Source: Nitrosococcus halophilus Nc 4
Lineage (GTDB): Bacteria; Pseudomonadota; Gammaproteobacteria; Nitrosococcales; Nitrosococcaceae
Length of the DNA: 64,000 nt
Direction: 5' to 3'
Assembly (NCBI RefSeq): GCF_000024725.1
Contig: NC_013960.1
Span: 1,820,261-1,884,260 of the forward strand
Part shown: positions 16,459-26,154 of the stretch, one piece after another
Layout of the letters: the number at the start of each line of letters is the position of its first letter
How positions within the stretch are numbered: the first letter of the stretch is position 1
Notes under the pieces: generated by a model
The model's input: the letters and a program-made list of their open reading frames with translations, nothing else
Told to the model about the DNA's origin: nothing
Database searches by the model: none
Program-made: the position numbers and the translations under genes

Positions 16459-18837
16459 ATGCGAAAACGATTGGGTATCCCCATGGTTTATTTGGGGCTA
16501 CTGCTTATCATCAGCCTGACCCTGTTTCGGCCCGCTGCGGCCGATACTGCGGTCACACTGGATATTCCGGCCCAGCCGCTGGAGCAGGCGGTCACTGTCT
16601 TGGCGAGCCAGACTCAGTTGACTATTGGTGGCGATACTAGGTTATTGCGTGGCCACCAGGCGCCCCCCCTGCGCGGTAGCTATACGCCGGAAGCCGCTTT
16701 GCGGGCGCTGCTAGCGGGTACGGGGATTACTTACCGATTCACCGGAGCGAAGACGGTGACCCTGGAGCAGGCGGTGGCGTTGGAAGAAGGCGCGATGATG
16801 CTCGGGCCGGTCGAAATCGAAGGGGCCGCAGAGTCGGCCTTTGGGCCGGTTGAAGGATATCGTGCTAGCCGGAGTGCGACCGGTACCAAAACCGACACGC
16901 CGCTGATTGAGATACCGCAATCGGTTTCTGTTATCACCCAGGAGCGGTTGCAGGATCAGCGTGCCGACAGTCTTGACGAAGCCTTGCGTTATACCCCAGG
17001 CGTGCAGGGGGAGACCTTTGGTTTTAATCCCCGTGCGACCTCATTAAAAATTCGGGGTTTTGATTCGATCACCACGGGCCTTTTCCAAGACGGTCTCCAA
17101 CTTCGTACCCCCACCACTTCGGGGGAGGCCTTTAACCCCGAACCCTATGGGGCGGAACGAATCGAAGCCCTACGTGGGCCGGCCTCCGTTCTCTATGGCC
17201 AAAGCAGTCCCGGCGGCATCATTAATATCGTCACTAAACGGCCGCCGCAAGAACCGCTGCGAGAACTGCAATTTCTAGCAGGCAATTTTGATCGCTACGA
17301 AGGAAGGTTTGACTTTGGCGATTCCATTGATGAGGGGGGGGTGTTTTCTTATCGGCTGACCGGTCTCGTTCGGGACAGCAATACGCAAGTGGATTTCATT
17401 GAAAACGATCGCCGGTTTATTGCACCGGCCCTGACCTGGCGCCCCACTGAAAATACTTCGCTGACCTTTCTGAGCCATTACCAGGAAGATGAGTTGGGGG
17501 ACTTTCAATTTTTACCCAGCCAGGGAACGGTATTGCCCAACCCCAATGGCAGCCTGCCAGCCAGCCGTTTCACGGGTGAGCCCGACTTCGACAAATTGGA
17601 GCGAACCGTGCATTCAGTGGGTTACCTGCTTGAGCATCATGTGGGTGAGACCTGGACCTTCCGCCAAAATCTCCGTTACAGCCGCAGCGATCTGGATAGG
17701 GCTGTCGTGTTCAGCGCGGGTTTGCGGGATGACCTCCGGACCCTGGATCGGTTTGCCTTTGGCAATGACAAAGACTTGGATGTTTTTGCCCTGGATAATC
17801 AGGCTCAGGTGAATTTTTCAACCGGTCCTATTGAGCACACGTTGTTGGTCGGAGTTGATTATCAAAACTTCGACGTTCGCAACTTGACCCCCTTCGGTTC
17901 GGCTCCTGCCATTGATATTTTTAATCCCGTCTATGGAGCGCCGGTTCCTTCGCCTCCTATCATCAGCGATATGGATACCAGCTTGCAGCAAATTGGGTTT
18001 TATTTTCAGGACCAACTCAAGCTCTATGATAAGTGGGTGCTCTCCCTGGGTGGGCGCCAAGACTGGGCCAATACAGAGAGGATGAATAACTTGGCAGGAA
18101 CGGGCACGGAACAGGATGACGACAAATTTAGCGGGCGTGTGGGCTTAGTCTATCTCGCCGATATGGGGTTGGCGCCCTATTTCAGCTACTCGGAATCCTT
18201 CCTACCCATTGCGGATGTCAACTTAGCTGGAGAGCCGTTTGCGCCGGAGACCGCTCGGCAGTATGAAATTGGCGTTAAATACCAGCCCCCTGGCTGGAAC
18301 AGTTTTGTGACTGTCGCTGCCTTTGACCTGGAACGGCAGAATGTGCGCACGCCGGATCCAAACAATCCCTTAAATCAGGTCCAGACCGGGGAAGTTCGCT
18401 CCCGCGGGGTTGAGCTAGAGGGGGTGGCGAGCTTGAATTTCGGCCTGGATGTGATTGCTTCTTATACTTATCTGGATGCGGAAATTACTAAGAGCAATGT
18501 TCCCGGCGAGGAGGGTGAGCGGCCCACCCAGGTACCGGAGCATCAGGGCTCGGTATGGGCCAAGTATACGGTTCAAAAGGGCCTTTTAAGAGGGCTCGGT
18601 TTGGGGGGGGGCGTTCGTTATACCGGATCCAGCTTCGCCGACACCCCTAACACTTTTGAAAGTCCGGATTTTACCATGGTGGATGCAACCATCTCCTATG
18701 ATTGGCGTCAATTCCGCTTCGCGCTGAACGCCAGCAACCTCTTTAATGAGGAGGCTTTCGTCTGCTTCAGCGGGGGTAATTTCTGCTCCTTTGGTCCCCA
18801 GCGCACTGTCGTTGGAACCATTCGTTACCGCTGGTAG
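16459..18837 (+). CDS. TonB-dependent siderophore receptor with N-terminal STN signalling domain
   Basis: This 792-residue outer-membrane receptor has a signal peptide (residues 1-28, ending near RPAAA), an STN domain (about 30-95, LDIPAQPLEQAVTVLASQT), a plug (about 135-260, TPLIEIPQSVSVITQERL, GPASVLYGQSSPGGIINIV) and a beta-barrel ending in an aromatic residue (Y-R-W). STN receptors such as FpvA and FecA signal to an anti-sigma/sigma pair, but no fecI or fecR homologue is present nearby. Position within the siderophore island and the shared Fur-box promoter suggest that it imports the siderophore made by the NRPS genes; that is inference. The start is supported by AAGGAG ten bases upstream. 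The PepSY gene follows after 15 bp. Confidence 0.93.
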   Translation: MRKRLGIPMVYLGLLLIISLTLFRPAAADTAVTLDIPAQPLEQAVTVLASQTQLTIGGDTRLLRGHQAPPLRGSYTPEAALRALLAGTGITYRFTGAKTVTLEQAVALEEGAMMLGPVEIEGAAESAFGPVEGYRASRSATGTKTDTPLIEIPQSVSVITQERLQDQRADSLDEALRYTPGVQGETFGFNPRATSLKIRGFDSITTGLFQDGLQLRTPTTSGEAFNPEPYGAERIEALRGPASVLYGQSSPGGIINIVTKRPPQEPLRELQFLAGNFDRYEGRFDFGDSIDEGGVFSYRLTGLVRDSNTQVDFIENDRRFIAPALTWRPTENTSLTFLSHYQEDELGDFQFLPSQGTVLPNPNGSLPASRFTGEPDFDKLERTVHSVGYLLEHHVGETWTFRQNLRYSRSDLDRAVVFSAGLRDDLRTLDRFAFGNDKDLDVFALDNQAQVNFSTGPIEHTLLVGVDYQNFDVRNLTPFGSAPAIDIFNPVYGAPVPSPPIISDMDTSLQQIGFYFQDQLKLYDKWVLSLGGRQDWANTERMNNLAGTGTEQDDDKFSGRVGLVYLADMGLAPYFSYSESFLPIADVNLAGEPFAPETARQYEIGVKYQPPGWNSFVTVAAFDLERQNVRTPDPNNPLNQVQTGEVRSRGVELEGVASLNFGLDVIASYTYLDAEITKSNVPGEEGERPTQVPEHQGSVWAKYTVQKGLLRGLGLGGGVRYTGSSFADTPNTFESPDFTMVDATISYDWRQFRFALNASNLFNEEAFVCFSGGNFCSFGPQRTVVGTIRYRW

Positions 18838-18852
18838 TTAGGAGGGATTCAC

Positions 18853-20103
18853 ATGCGGCTCTTCCTGGTACTTCTCCACCGCTGGTTAGGATTGTTCATC
18901 GCCGTGTTCCTGTTGATCGCGGGCCTGACCGGGGCGGTGATCTCCTGGGATCATGAGCTGGACGAATGGCTCAATCCGCAGCTATTCAAGGCCCGATCAG
19001 GGTCGGAGGAGGCAGGGGAGTCCCTGTCCCCAGTGGCTTTGGCCGCGCGAGCGGAGGCCGCCGATCCGCGGGTGCGGGTCACCTATCTGCCCCTTGCGGC
19101 CGAGCCAGGCCATACTGTGGTTTTGTTTGTTCAGCCGCGCATAGACCCGGCTACGGGAGAGGCTTTCGAGCCTGGTTACAACCAGGTCGCGCTGGATCCC
19201 ATGACCGGGGAGATCCAGGGCCGACGCCTATGGGGCGAAATTGGATTTAACCGCGAAAATTTGTTGCCCTTTCTCTACAAATTGCACTACAGCCTGCATA
19301 TTCCGGATGGCTGGGGCCTCGAGCTGGGCATTTTGCTCATGGGCATTGTGGGCATCATCTGGGTGCTCGATAGTTTTATTGCCTTGTGGATTGCTTTTCC
19401 AAGCGCCGGTGCTTGGCGCAAATCCTTCGCCTTCCGTTGGCGCCAGGGCGGTTATAAGCTTAATTTTGACCTGCATCGCTCCGGCGGTGTCTGGGTTTGG
19501 GGATTGCTGTTCATCATGGCCGTGACCTCCGTCTCGATGAATCTTGAGTTTCAGGTCATGCGCCCTGTGGTATCGGTCTTTTCTGATCTAAGTCCTAGCC
19601 CATTTGAGACCCGCACGGCCAGCCCGCCAAATCAACCTGTTGAACCTCGGATTGATCGCGCCCGCGCCCTGGAAATCGCCCAGACCGAGGCGGATCGACG
19701 GGGCTGGACGGTCCCCGCCGGCGGGATATTTTATTCGCCGGCTTATGGGGTTTACGGGGTCGGTTTCTTTACGCCAGGCAATGATCACGGTGATGGTGGT
19801 TTGGGCAATCCGCGCTTCTATGTCGACGGCATGGACGGCTCTCTAGCCGGTGCGGAGGTGCCGGGGAGCGGGAGCTTCGGCGATATCTTCATGCAGGCCC
19901 AGTTTCCGCTGCATTCCGGACGTATTCTGGGTTTGCCTGGGCGCATTCTCATCTCTGTCATGGGCTTGGTCGTTGCCATGCTCTCGGTGACCGGCATTGT
20001 CATCTGGGTCAGAAAGCGCCGGGCACGCTTGGTTGCTGGGGTGCGTAAGCAAAATGCACCTGCAGCAACGGGGCCTTTACCGGCTGAATTTGGCGATCGC
20101 TAA
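18853..20103 (+). CDS. PepSY-associated membrane protein (PiuB-like, iron uptake)
   Basis: This 416-residue inner-membrane protein has an N-terminal membrane segment (LHRWLGLFIAVFLLIAGLTG), a central pair near residues 150-185, one near 215-235 and a last one near 360-385 (ILISVMGLVVAMLSVTG). Periplasmic stretches of PepSY type lie between them. The family is common beside TonB receptors for siderophores. Some members act as periplasmic ferric-siderophore reductases using haem bound by membrane histidines, and conserved His residues are visible here in LHRWLG, the LHYSLHIPD segment and LHRSGG. It has a good ribosome site (TAGGAGGG) and lies 15 bp after the receptor, so they probably form one operon. 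A reductase role is inference. Confidence 0.85.
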   Translation: MRLFLVLLHRWLGLFIAVFLLIAGLTGAVISWDHELDEWLNPQLFKARSGSEEAGESLSPVALAARAEAADPRVRVTYLPLAAEPGHTVVLFVQPRIDPATGEAFEPGYNQVALDPMTGEIQGRRLWGEIGFNRENLLPFLYKLHYSLHIPDGWGLELGILLMGIVGIIWVLDSFIALWIAFPSAGAWRKSFAFRWRQGGYKLNFDLHRSGGVWVWGLLFIMAVTSVSMNLEFQVMRPVVSVFSDLSPSPFETRTASPPNQPVEPRIDRARALEIAQTEADRRGWTVPAGGIFYSPAYGVYGVGFFTPGNDHGDGGLGNPRFYVDGMDGSLAGAEVPGSGSFGDIFMQAQFPLHSGRILGLPGRILISVMGLVVAMLSVTGIVIWVRKRRARLVAGVRKQNAPAATGPLPAEFGDR

Positions 20104-20107
20104 AATT

Positions 20108-20243
20108 AAGGAATCTCAGTTAATTGGGAGAAACTGATGGAGATGCTCATCTCTAATGAAGCAAATGATTCTATTCTATTTAAGGTTTTGATTTCTTTGT
20201 GCTCTTCGTGTCTTTGTGGTGATCTCTTGAATTATCTGGGCTA
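20108..20243. repeat. 136-bp dispersed intergenic repeat, copy A
   Basis: This sequence, directly downstream of the PepSY gene, is clearly homologous in the same orientation to 46798-46933, which is also 136 bp. The strongest shared block contains TCTCTAATGAAGCAA and GTGCTCTT(C/T)GTG(T/C)CTTTGTGGTGAT. It has no coding capacity. Its nature (MITE remnant or other dispersed repeat) is unknown. Confidence 0.8.
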
Positions 20244-20275
20244 GGAAAAGGATTGACTGATTTGTTATTAGTAAT

Positions 20276-20294
20276 AATAATGATAATAAATATT
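20276..20294. promoter_or_regulatory. Fur-box-like operator upstream of exbB
   Basis: AATAATGATAATAAATATT matches the Fur consensus at about 15 of 19 positions and lies 57 bp before the exbB start. It suggests iron repression of the exbB-exbD-tonB-ABC exporter group. Confidence 0.7.
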
Positions 20295-20350
20295 AATTAT
20301 ATTTTTTCCTGTGTCCCTATTAATTTACAGCCGCGACCCCTGATAAGCCA

Positions 20351-21286
20351 ATGAAAACCGTTACCCTTAATGTGACCAGTTCGTTATCTGGACGGAAGAT
20401 ATTTCGTTTCTGTTGGCCTCATGTTCTGTGGGCGATCCTTATCCTCTTTTGGAGTCAGGGCATTGCTTGGGGGCAGACTGAGGCTCTAGCAGAAGCTTCT
20501 TCTTCCCCTGAGCCAACCGTAAGCGCTGCCTCGGCAGGGGCACGGGTAGTCGATCCTGCCATATTGCCTCATGATTTATCCCCTTGGGGGATGTTTCTGG
20601 GCGCAGACTGGGTGGTTAAGGCGGTCATCCTCGGTCTTGTTTTCGCTTCGATAGTCACTTGGACCATAGGGTTGGCGAAAAGCTTGGAATTGGGAATGGG
20701 AAAACGGCGCTTGAGAGGGGCGTTGGAAAGGTTAGGAGAAGTGCGCACCCTCGGGGAAGGCATGAAATCCCTACGTGACGAAGAAAGCATTGTCAGTTTA
20801 TTTGCCGACGTGGTGGAGAAGGAATTGGATTTTTTTGCCGATTCTATTCCTGAGAAAGAAGGTATCAAGGAACGCATTGCCACGGGATTGGGTCGGATCG
20901 AAGTGGCGGCTAGCCGACGCATAAGCCGGGGTACCGGCATACTGGCCACTATTGGCTCAACTGCGCCCTTCGTGGGGTTGTTTGGGACGGTCTGGGGGAT
21001 TATGAACAGTTTTATTGGTATCTCTGAGGCCCAGACTACGAACCTGGCCGTGGTGGCCCCGGGTATTGCCGAAGCGCTTCTAGTGACGGCCATTGGCCTC
21101 ATCGCTGCCATTCCGGCAGTGGTGATTTATAATTTTTTTGCCCGTTCGATTGCCGGCTATCGGGCCTTGCTGGCGGATACCTCCAGCGAAGTCCTGCAGT
21201 GGGTGAGCCGGGACTTTGACCAGCGGCAACTTGCAAGTTCAGCGCCTGAACAGCGGCAACGATTGCTGCGTAATGTGGTGGAGTAG
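20351..21286 (+). CDS. exbB: ExbB proton channel subunit
   Basis: This 311-residue MotA/TolQ/ExbB-family protein has an N-terminal hydrophobic segment ending near ...GIAWGQT, a periplasmic linker, then the family's three membrane segments (about 90-115, 195-220, 235-265). The core block GTGILATIGSTAPFVGLFGT and the following GIMNSFIGISEAQTTNLAVV are diagnostic. With ExbD and TonB it uses the proton-motive force to power outer-membrane receptors. The long N-terminal extension is like that of Pseudomonas ExbB. It starts the exbB-exbD-tonB operon, 5 bp before exbD, behind a Fur-like site. No strong ribosome site is seen at the ATG. Confidence 0.93.
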   Translation: MKTVTLNVTSSLSGRKIFRFCWPHVLWAILILFWSQGIAWGQTEALAEASSSPEPTVSAASAGARVVDPAILPHDLSPWGMFLGADWVVKAVILGLVFASIVTWTIGLAKSLELGMGKRRLRGALERLGEVRTLGEGMKSLRDEESIVSLFADVVEKELDFFADSIPEKEGIKERIATGLGRIEVAASRRISRGTGILATIGSTAPFVGLFGTVWGIMNSFIGISEAQTTNLAVVAPGIAEALLVTAIGLIAAIPAVVIYNFFARSIAGYRALLADTSSEVLQWVSRDFDQRQLASSAPEQRQRLLRNVVE

Positions 21287-21291
21287 ACCCT

Positions 21292-21732
21292 ATGGGAGTT
21301 CAGCTCGATCAGGGTGAGGAAGATCTTGCCGAGACCCACGAAATCAATGTCACGCCTTTTATCGACGTGATGTTGGTGCTGTTGATTATCTTCATGGTGG
21401 TTGCCCCCTTAGCTACGGTGGATGTGCCGGTTGACTTGCCGGCTTCCACGGCCGAGTCCCAACCTCGCCCCGACAAGCCCCTCTATCTGACCTTGCAGGA
21501 TGATCTCACCCTGGTGCTTGATGATCAGCCGATCAAACTCGAGATGCTCGAATCGGCGCTGGATCAGGCGACGGAAGGGGATAAAACGAGCCGCGTATTT
21601 CTGCGCGCGGACAAGACGGTGGCTTATGGCGACTTGATGGAGGTGATGAATGGCTTGCGGGCCGCAGGTTATCTGAAGGTGGCGTTGGTTGGCCTTGAGG
21701 GAGCGGGGAAGGATTCCAGGGGAGAAGGGTAA
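21292..21732 (+). CDS. exbD: ExbD energy-transducing subunit
   Basis: This 146-residue ExbD/TolR-family protein has a short cytoplasmic N terminus (residues 1-22), the signature EINVTPFIDVMLVLLIIFMV with the membrane Asp required for proton coupling, and a periplasmic domain ending in the usual GDLMEVMNGLRAAGYLKVALV. It lies 5 bp after exbB and 5 bp before tonB, so the three are co-transcribed. Length is typical. Confidence 0.95.
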   Translation: MGVQLDQGEEDLAETHEINVTPFIDVMLVLLIIFMVVAPLATVDVPVDLPASTAESQPRPDKPLYLTLQDDLTLVLDDQPIKLEMLESALDQATEGDKTSRVFLRADKTVAYGDLMEVMNGLRAAGYLKVALVGLEGAGKDSRGEG

Positions 21733-21737
21733 TCAGC

Positions 21738-22532
21738 GTGCCTTTGGCTATGGATAAAGCCAGGCGGGAGGAGATTGTTCGCTGGGGTTTGGGGGTATTC
21801 CTTGCCGTGGGTCTGCATGTGGGCGCAGCCTTTGGGGTAATCGTATGGAATGCCACTAGGACTCCGCCGCTATCGCCGCCACCGGCAATGATGATCGAGT
21901 TGGCGGCAGTTCCTGTTGCGCCGCCACCCCAGCCTAACAATGCGCCACCCGAGCCTAAACAAGAGAAGGTGGAACCCCCTCCCCCTGAACCGGAGCCAGA
22001 ACCTTTACCGGAGAAGGTGGAGCCCCCTCCGCCGCCAAAGCCTAAGGTCAAACCGGAGGTGGCGTTGCCTAAACCGCCGCCGCCCAAGCCCCGCCCTAAA
22101 CAGCCCCAGCAGCCTCAACCAATTGAGGAAAAGACTCCACCACCGGAGCCGGTATCAAAGCCTCCAGCACCGGCGGAACAATCGCCACCGGCGCCTAAAG
22201 CGAAGGCACCAGCGCCTAGTGCGTCATCAGCTCAGGTTAGGAAGACCGTACAGACCTGGCAACAGCTATTGCTTGCCCATATCGAACGCCACAAGCGCTA
22301 CCCCAGCTCGGCCCGAAGGCGGCGGCAGGAAGGAGTTACCTATCTGCGTTTTGTGATGGACCGGGAGGGGCAAGTCCTTTCCGCTCGGATCGAACGTAGT
22401 TCAGGTTATACCCTCTTAGATAAGGAAACCCAAGCGTTGATTGAGCGGGCCGCGCCTTTGCCGGTTCCCCCCCCGGAGATTTCCGGCAAGCAGTTAGAGT
22501 TTGTGGTACCGGTACAATTTTTTATCCGTTAA
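21738..22532 (+). CDS. tonB: TonB energy transducer
   Basis: This 264-residue protein has one N-terminal membrane anchor (about residues 12-38), a long Pro/Glu/Lys-rich periplasmic spacer (about 45-160, with PEPEPEP and KPPPPKPRPK runs) and a C-terminal TonB domain (about 175-264, YPSSARRRRQEG, YTLLDKETQALIERAAPLP). It contacts the TonB boxes of the receptors in this window. The start is a GTG at 21738 following GGAGAAGGG; an ATG at 21750 is a possible alternative. The spacer is long for a TonB of this size. Confidence 0.93.
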   Translation: MPLAMDKARREEIVRWGLGVFLAVGLHVGAAFGVIVWNATRTPPLSPPPAMMIELAAVPVAPPPQPNNAPPEPKQEKVEPPPPEPEPEPLPEKVEPPPPPKPKVKPEVALPKPPPPKPRPKQPQQPQPIEEKTPPPEPVSKPPAPAEQSPPAPKAKAPAPSASSAQVRKTVQTWQQLLLAHIERHKRYPSSARRRRQEGVTYLRFVMDREGQVLSARIERSSGYTLLDKETQALIERAAPLPVPPPEISGKQLEFVVPVQFFIR

Positions 22533-22608
22533 TGGAGGCACACCAGTAATCTTCCCTGCGGCGATTTTTGTCTTGGGGGGTTTCCTTTAGCCTGAGGGGA
22601 ATATCTTG

Positions 22609-24414
22609 ATGGCTTCCAACACTCTCAGCTTCCAAGCCTTGGTGCGCTTGCTGCGCTATGCCAAAGGCTATCGTCGGCGGATCTTGGCCGCCACGACCTG
22701 TTCGATCATCAATAGATTGTTCGACATTGCCCCGGAAATACTGATTGGGGTGGCTATCGATGTGGTAGTCAATCGGGAAGATAGTTTCATCGCCCTGCTG
22801 GGGTTCACCATGCCCCAGGAGCAGATCCTGATGCTGGCGGTGCTGACTTTCCTGATCTGGGCTGGGGAGTCGTTGTTCGAATATTTCTACGAGATCCTGT
22901 GGTGCAACTTGGCCCAGCGGTTGCAAGCCGACTTGCGCCAGGATACCTATGAGCACGTCCAGCGTCTAGACATAAGTTTCTTCGAGTCGCAAAGTTCCGG
23001 GCGGTTGGTGGCGATCATGAATGACGACGTCAACCAACTTGAACGCTTCTTGAACGGCGGCGCCAACTCTTTGATCCAGACAGGGGTTACGGTGGTCGCA
23101 GTGGGGATAGTGTTCTTCGTCCTGTCCCCGCTGATTGCGCTGCTGGCCTTCACCCCCATCCCATTGATTATTTGGGGCGCCTTTTTCTTCCAGCGTAAGG
23201 CTAGCCCCCTCTACAGCAATGTGCGAGAAAAGGTCGGCGACCTGTCGAGTCGGCTTTCCAATAACCTAAGTGGCATCGCCACCATCAAGAGCTTTACCGC
23301 CGAGGTCCGCGAAGCCGAGCGCCTAAAGGCAGCCAGCGAAGCCTATGTGGAAGCCAACCACCAGGCAATCCGAATCAGTTCGGCATTCATTCCGGTGATC
23401 CGCATGGCTATCCTAGTCGGCTTCCTAGCTACTTTTACCGTGGGGGGCATGTTGGCCCTGGAGGACAGCTTGAATGTGGGGGCCTATGGCGTGTTGGTAT
23501 TCCTCACCCAGCGGCTGCTGTGGCCGCTAACCGGCCTGGCTGAGGTCATTGATCTCTATGAGCGAGCCATGGCCAGTACGCGGCGGATCCTCGATTTGTT
23601 GGAAGTGCCGGTAATGGTGAAAGATAAGAGTGGCCAGCCCTTATCTCAACCGGTACGAGGTAGGGTAAGCTTTGAAGGTGTCAGTTTCCATTACGAAAGC
23701 AGTGGTATGGGGGTAGATGGCGTCAGTCTGCATGTGCCGGCGGGTAATACCCTGGCCCTAGTGGGGGCGACGGGGTCTGGAAAGTCGACCCTAATCAAAC
23801 TGTTACTGCGCTTTTATGATCCTCAGCAGGGGCAGGTATGCATTGACGGTCAGCCGATTCGCGAGGTGAGTTTATGCTCCCTGCGCCAGGCCATCGGTCT
23901 GGTGAGTCAAGAGGTTTACCTATTTGAGGGCAGCATCCGGGACAATATCACCTACGGCCGGCCCGGTGCCTGCGAGACCGATATCGCAGAAGCAGCGCGT
24001 ATGGCCGAGGCGTGGGATTTCATTCAGACGCTGCCGGAAGGGCTTGATACCTTGGTGGGTGAGCGTGGCGTGCGCCTTTCCGGCGGTCAGCGCCAGCGCC
24101 TGTCGCTAGCCCGAGCTCTGCTCACGGATCCGCCGATTCTGGTGTTGGACGAGGCCACCAGTGCCGTCGACAATGAAACCGAGGCGGCCATCCAACGTTC
24201 CTTGCAACGAATCGGTTATGGCCGCACCGTGATCATCATCGCCCACCGCCTGTCGACCATTGTCCATGCCGACGAGATCATCGTGATCGATCAGGGGCGG
24301 GTCGCCGAGCAAGGTACCCACACCGAACTCCTTGAAGCTGAGGGTCGCTATGCCACCCAGTGGCGGGTGCAGACCGGCATGGCCAAGGCCGTGGACGTGC
24401 CGTTGCCCTGTTGA
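22609..24414 (+). CDS. ABC transporter, fused permease-ATPase (MsbA-like exporter)
   Basis: This 601-residue type I ABC exporter half-transporter has six membrane segments in residues 20-320 and an ATPase domain in about 345-590 with Walker A GATGSGKST, signature LSGGQ, Walker B ILVLDEATS and H-loop IIAHRLST. It works as a homodimer in the inner membrane. Its position after exbB-exbD-tonB, with a 76-bp gap, suggests export of the siderophore or its precursor, as such exporters often do in NRPS siderophore loci; lipid or peptide export cannot be excluded. I chose ATG 22609, preceded by GAGGGGA; a TTG directly before it is less likely. Confidence 0.88.
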   Translation: MASNTLSFQALVRLLRYAKGYRRRILAATTCSIINRLFDIAPEILIGVAIDVVVNREDSFIALLGFTMPQEQILMLAVLTFLIWAGESLFEYFYEILWCNLAQRLQADLRQDTYEHVQRLDISFFESQSSGRLVAIMNDDVNQLERFLNGGANSLIQTGVTVVAVGIVFFVLSPLIALLAFTPIPLIIWGAFFFQRKASPLYSNVREKVGDLSSRLSNNLSGIATIKSFTAEVREAERLKAASEAYVEANHQAIRISSAFIPVIRMAILVGFLATFTVGGMLALEDSLNVGAYGVLVFLTQRLLWPLTGLAEVIDLYERAMASTRRILDLLEVPVMVKDKSGQPLSQPVRGRVSFEGVSFHYESSGMGVDGVSLHVPAGNTLALVGATGSGKSTLIKLLLRFYDPQQGQVCIDGQPIREVSLCSLRQAIGLVSQEVYLFEGSIRDNITYGRPGACETDIAEAARMAEAWDFIQTLPEGLDTLVGERGVRLSGGQRQRLSLARALLTDPPILVLDEATSAVDNETEAAIQRSLQRIGYGRTVIIIAHRLSTIVHADEIIVIDQGRVAEQGTHTELLEAEGRYATQWRVQTGMAKAVDVPLPC

Positions 24415-24474
24415 TCAAATCATTTTCACCTCGTTGCTGATTGCGGGAGAACCAGTTTTAAATCGGTCTTGATA

Positions 24475-26154
24475 TTAAAACCGGACACTCATACTGGCGC
24501 TGACAGTACGAGGAGCACCCGGTGTGAGTATGCCGAATTGGGCATTTGCAAAGTGGCGCTTGTCTAGGAGATTGTCCACATTCACGCGGAGGGTGGCCAG
24601 TGTGCCGCCGAGCTGCATATTATAGCGGGCACCAAGGCCAAATACGTCGAAATCAGGAGCATCATCGCCGGTATTGAAGTCGTTCAGGGGTCGCGACCCG
24701 GTGCGGGTCCAACTACCGCTGAAAACCAAACCGGGGAAGACTCGAGGCGCGTACTCTGTAACCAACGCCATTCGGTGGCCGGGTACCCCAGAAGGGCGAT
24801 TGCCCTCGATAGCGGGATCTTCCATATCCTTGAGCTCGGCATCTAACAGCATGGCGCTGCCGAACACGATCCATTCGGGGGTAATCCGCCCGGTCACTGA
24901 AAACTCTACGCCCCGGTGGATTTGGCTGCCGTCCTGGACAAACGTATTGGCGGCGTTCACGATTTCGGCTGTACGGTCAATTTGAAATAGGGCCGCCTCT
25001 GCCCTCATTTCATCCAGTTCTACCTTGGCGCCGATTTCGATTTGATTACTGGTCAGTGGTCCGAGCTGCTGATTTTGATTGGTGGTGCCCAAGGGGGCGA
25101 CGCCCCCCGCCTCGAGCCCTTCGATGTAACTCACATAGGTGGAAATGTTGGATAGGGGCTTGAACACCAGCGCAACGCTTGGTGTCAGCACGCTCTCATC
25201 AAAGCGTGCGGTCAAGGCGCCGGTGCTATCAAAGCTTTTTTCGTCGCGCCCCGTATAACGGCCGCCCAGATGAAGTTTCCAGGCCTCCCCGAAGGAGAGG
25301 ATATCATGGGCGAATACCCCCTGCTCCTTGATGCGCATGGTGGCAAAGGATGGCGGAGCTTGGGGCGAAGGATCCGGGATGGACACCGGGTTAAAGATAT
25401 TGGTGGTGCCAATTTCCTCGAAAAAGCCGTCGCCCCAGCGAGTCTTGAGGCGATGATCGGAGTACCCGAATGCCAGTTCATGGGCGATGGGGCCGGTGGT
25501 AAGTTCTCCTCTAATCATCGCTCGGGCGCTGAAGGGCTCGCGGGTCTGATCAGGGCTGAAGAACAGAAAGACGGTAGCATCCCCATTAGGCTGGAGGCTG
25601 TCGAGCAAGATTGAGTTCTGCTCCCGGTCCAAGCGCATCCAGTTTCCTTCCGCTACGATCGACCATTGATCACTGAGAAAATGCTCAAGTTTGCCGCTTA
25701 CGAGCGTAAAGGTGGTGGGGAAGGTGGCCCAGGTTTGGCCTAAGAAGGTCTCTGGATCGAACCCTGAAGGAATGTTGCCATTCACATCTGCCAGCAGGTC
25801 GGGTTGGGTGATCTGATCTCTTTCCTCATGTTCTACATCAAATTGGAATAACGTATCGGGCGTAATCCGCCAATCGGCTGCAAGACTGACGAACGGTCGT
25901 TCGCTCTCGACCTGGTCAACAAAGGATTTCTGCTCTTCCCAGGCCGCATTGACCCGAACGCCGAAGTTACCGTTATCGGTACGACGGCTGAAGTCGGCAT
26001 GGGCTCTGATGTTGCCGAACTCATTGCCTACCACATGGAGCGCATTGATAGGCTCGAAGGCTGGTCGTTTGGTGACATAGTTGACTAAACCGCCTGGCGC
26101 CCCAAAGCCCGCTTGCAAGGCCGATGGGCCTTTGAGAATTTCAACGCGCGCCTT
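24475..26154 (-). pseudogene. TonB-dependent siderophore receptor, 3' part (split by IscB element)
   Basis: This codes for 559 residues of plug and barrel, beginning at KARVEILKGPSALQAGFG and ending in a typical terminal aromatic (SVRF). The 5' part lies beyond the IscB element at 27798-28292. Joining the codon before the element (AAT) to the first codon after it (AAG) gives ...GLENKARVEILKGPSA..., with exactly the spacing usual in this family, so an uninterrupted 724-residue receptor would result. In the present arrangement the frame stays open into the element up to 26289, but that product would lack a signal peptide and the first half of the plug. It lies 60 bp from the convergent end of the ABC exporter. 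Its substrate is unknown; siderophore-type by the NYVTKRP block. Confidence 0.9.
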
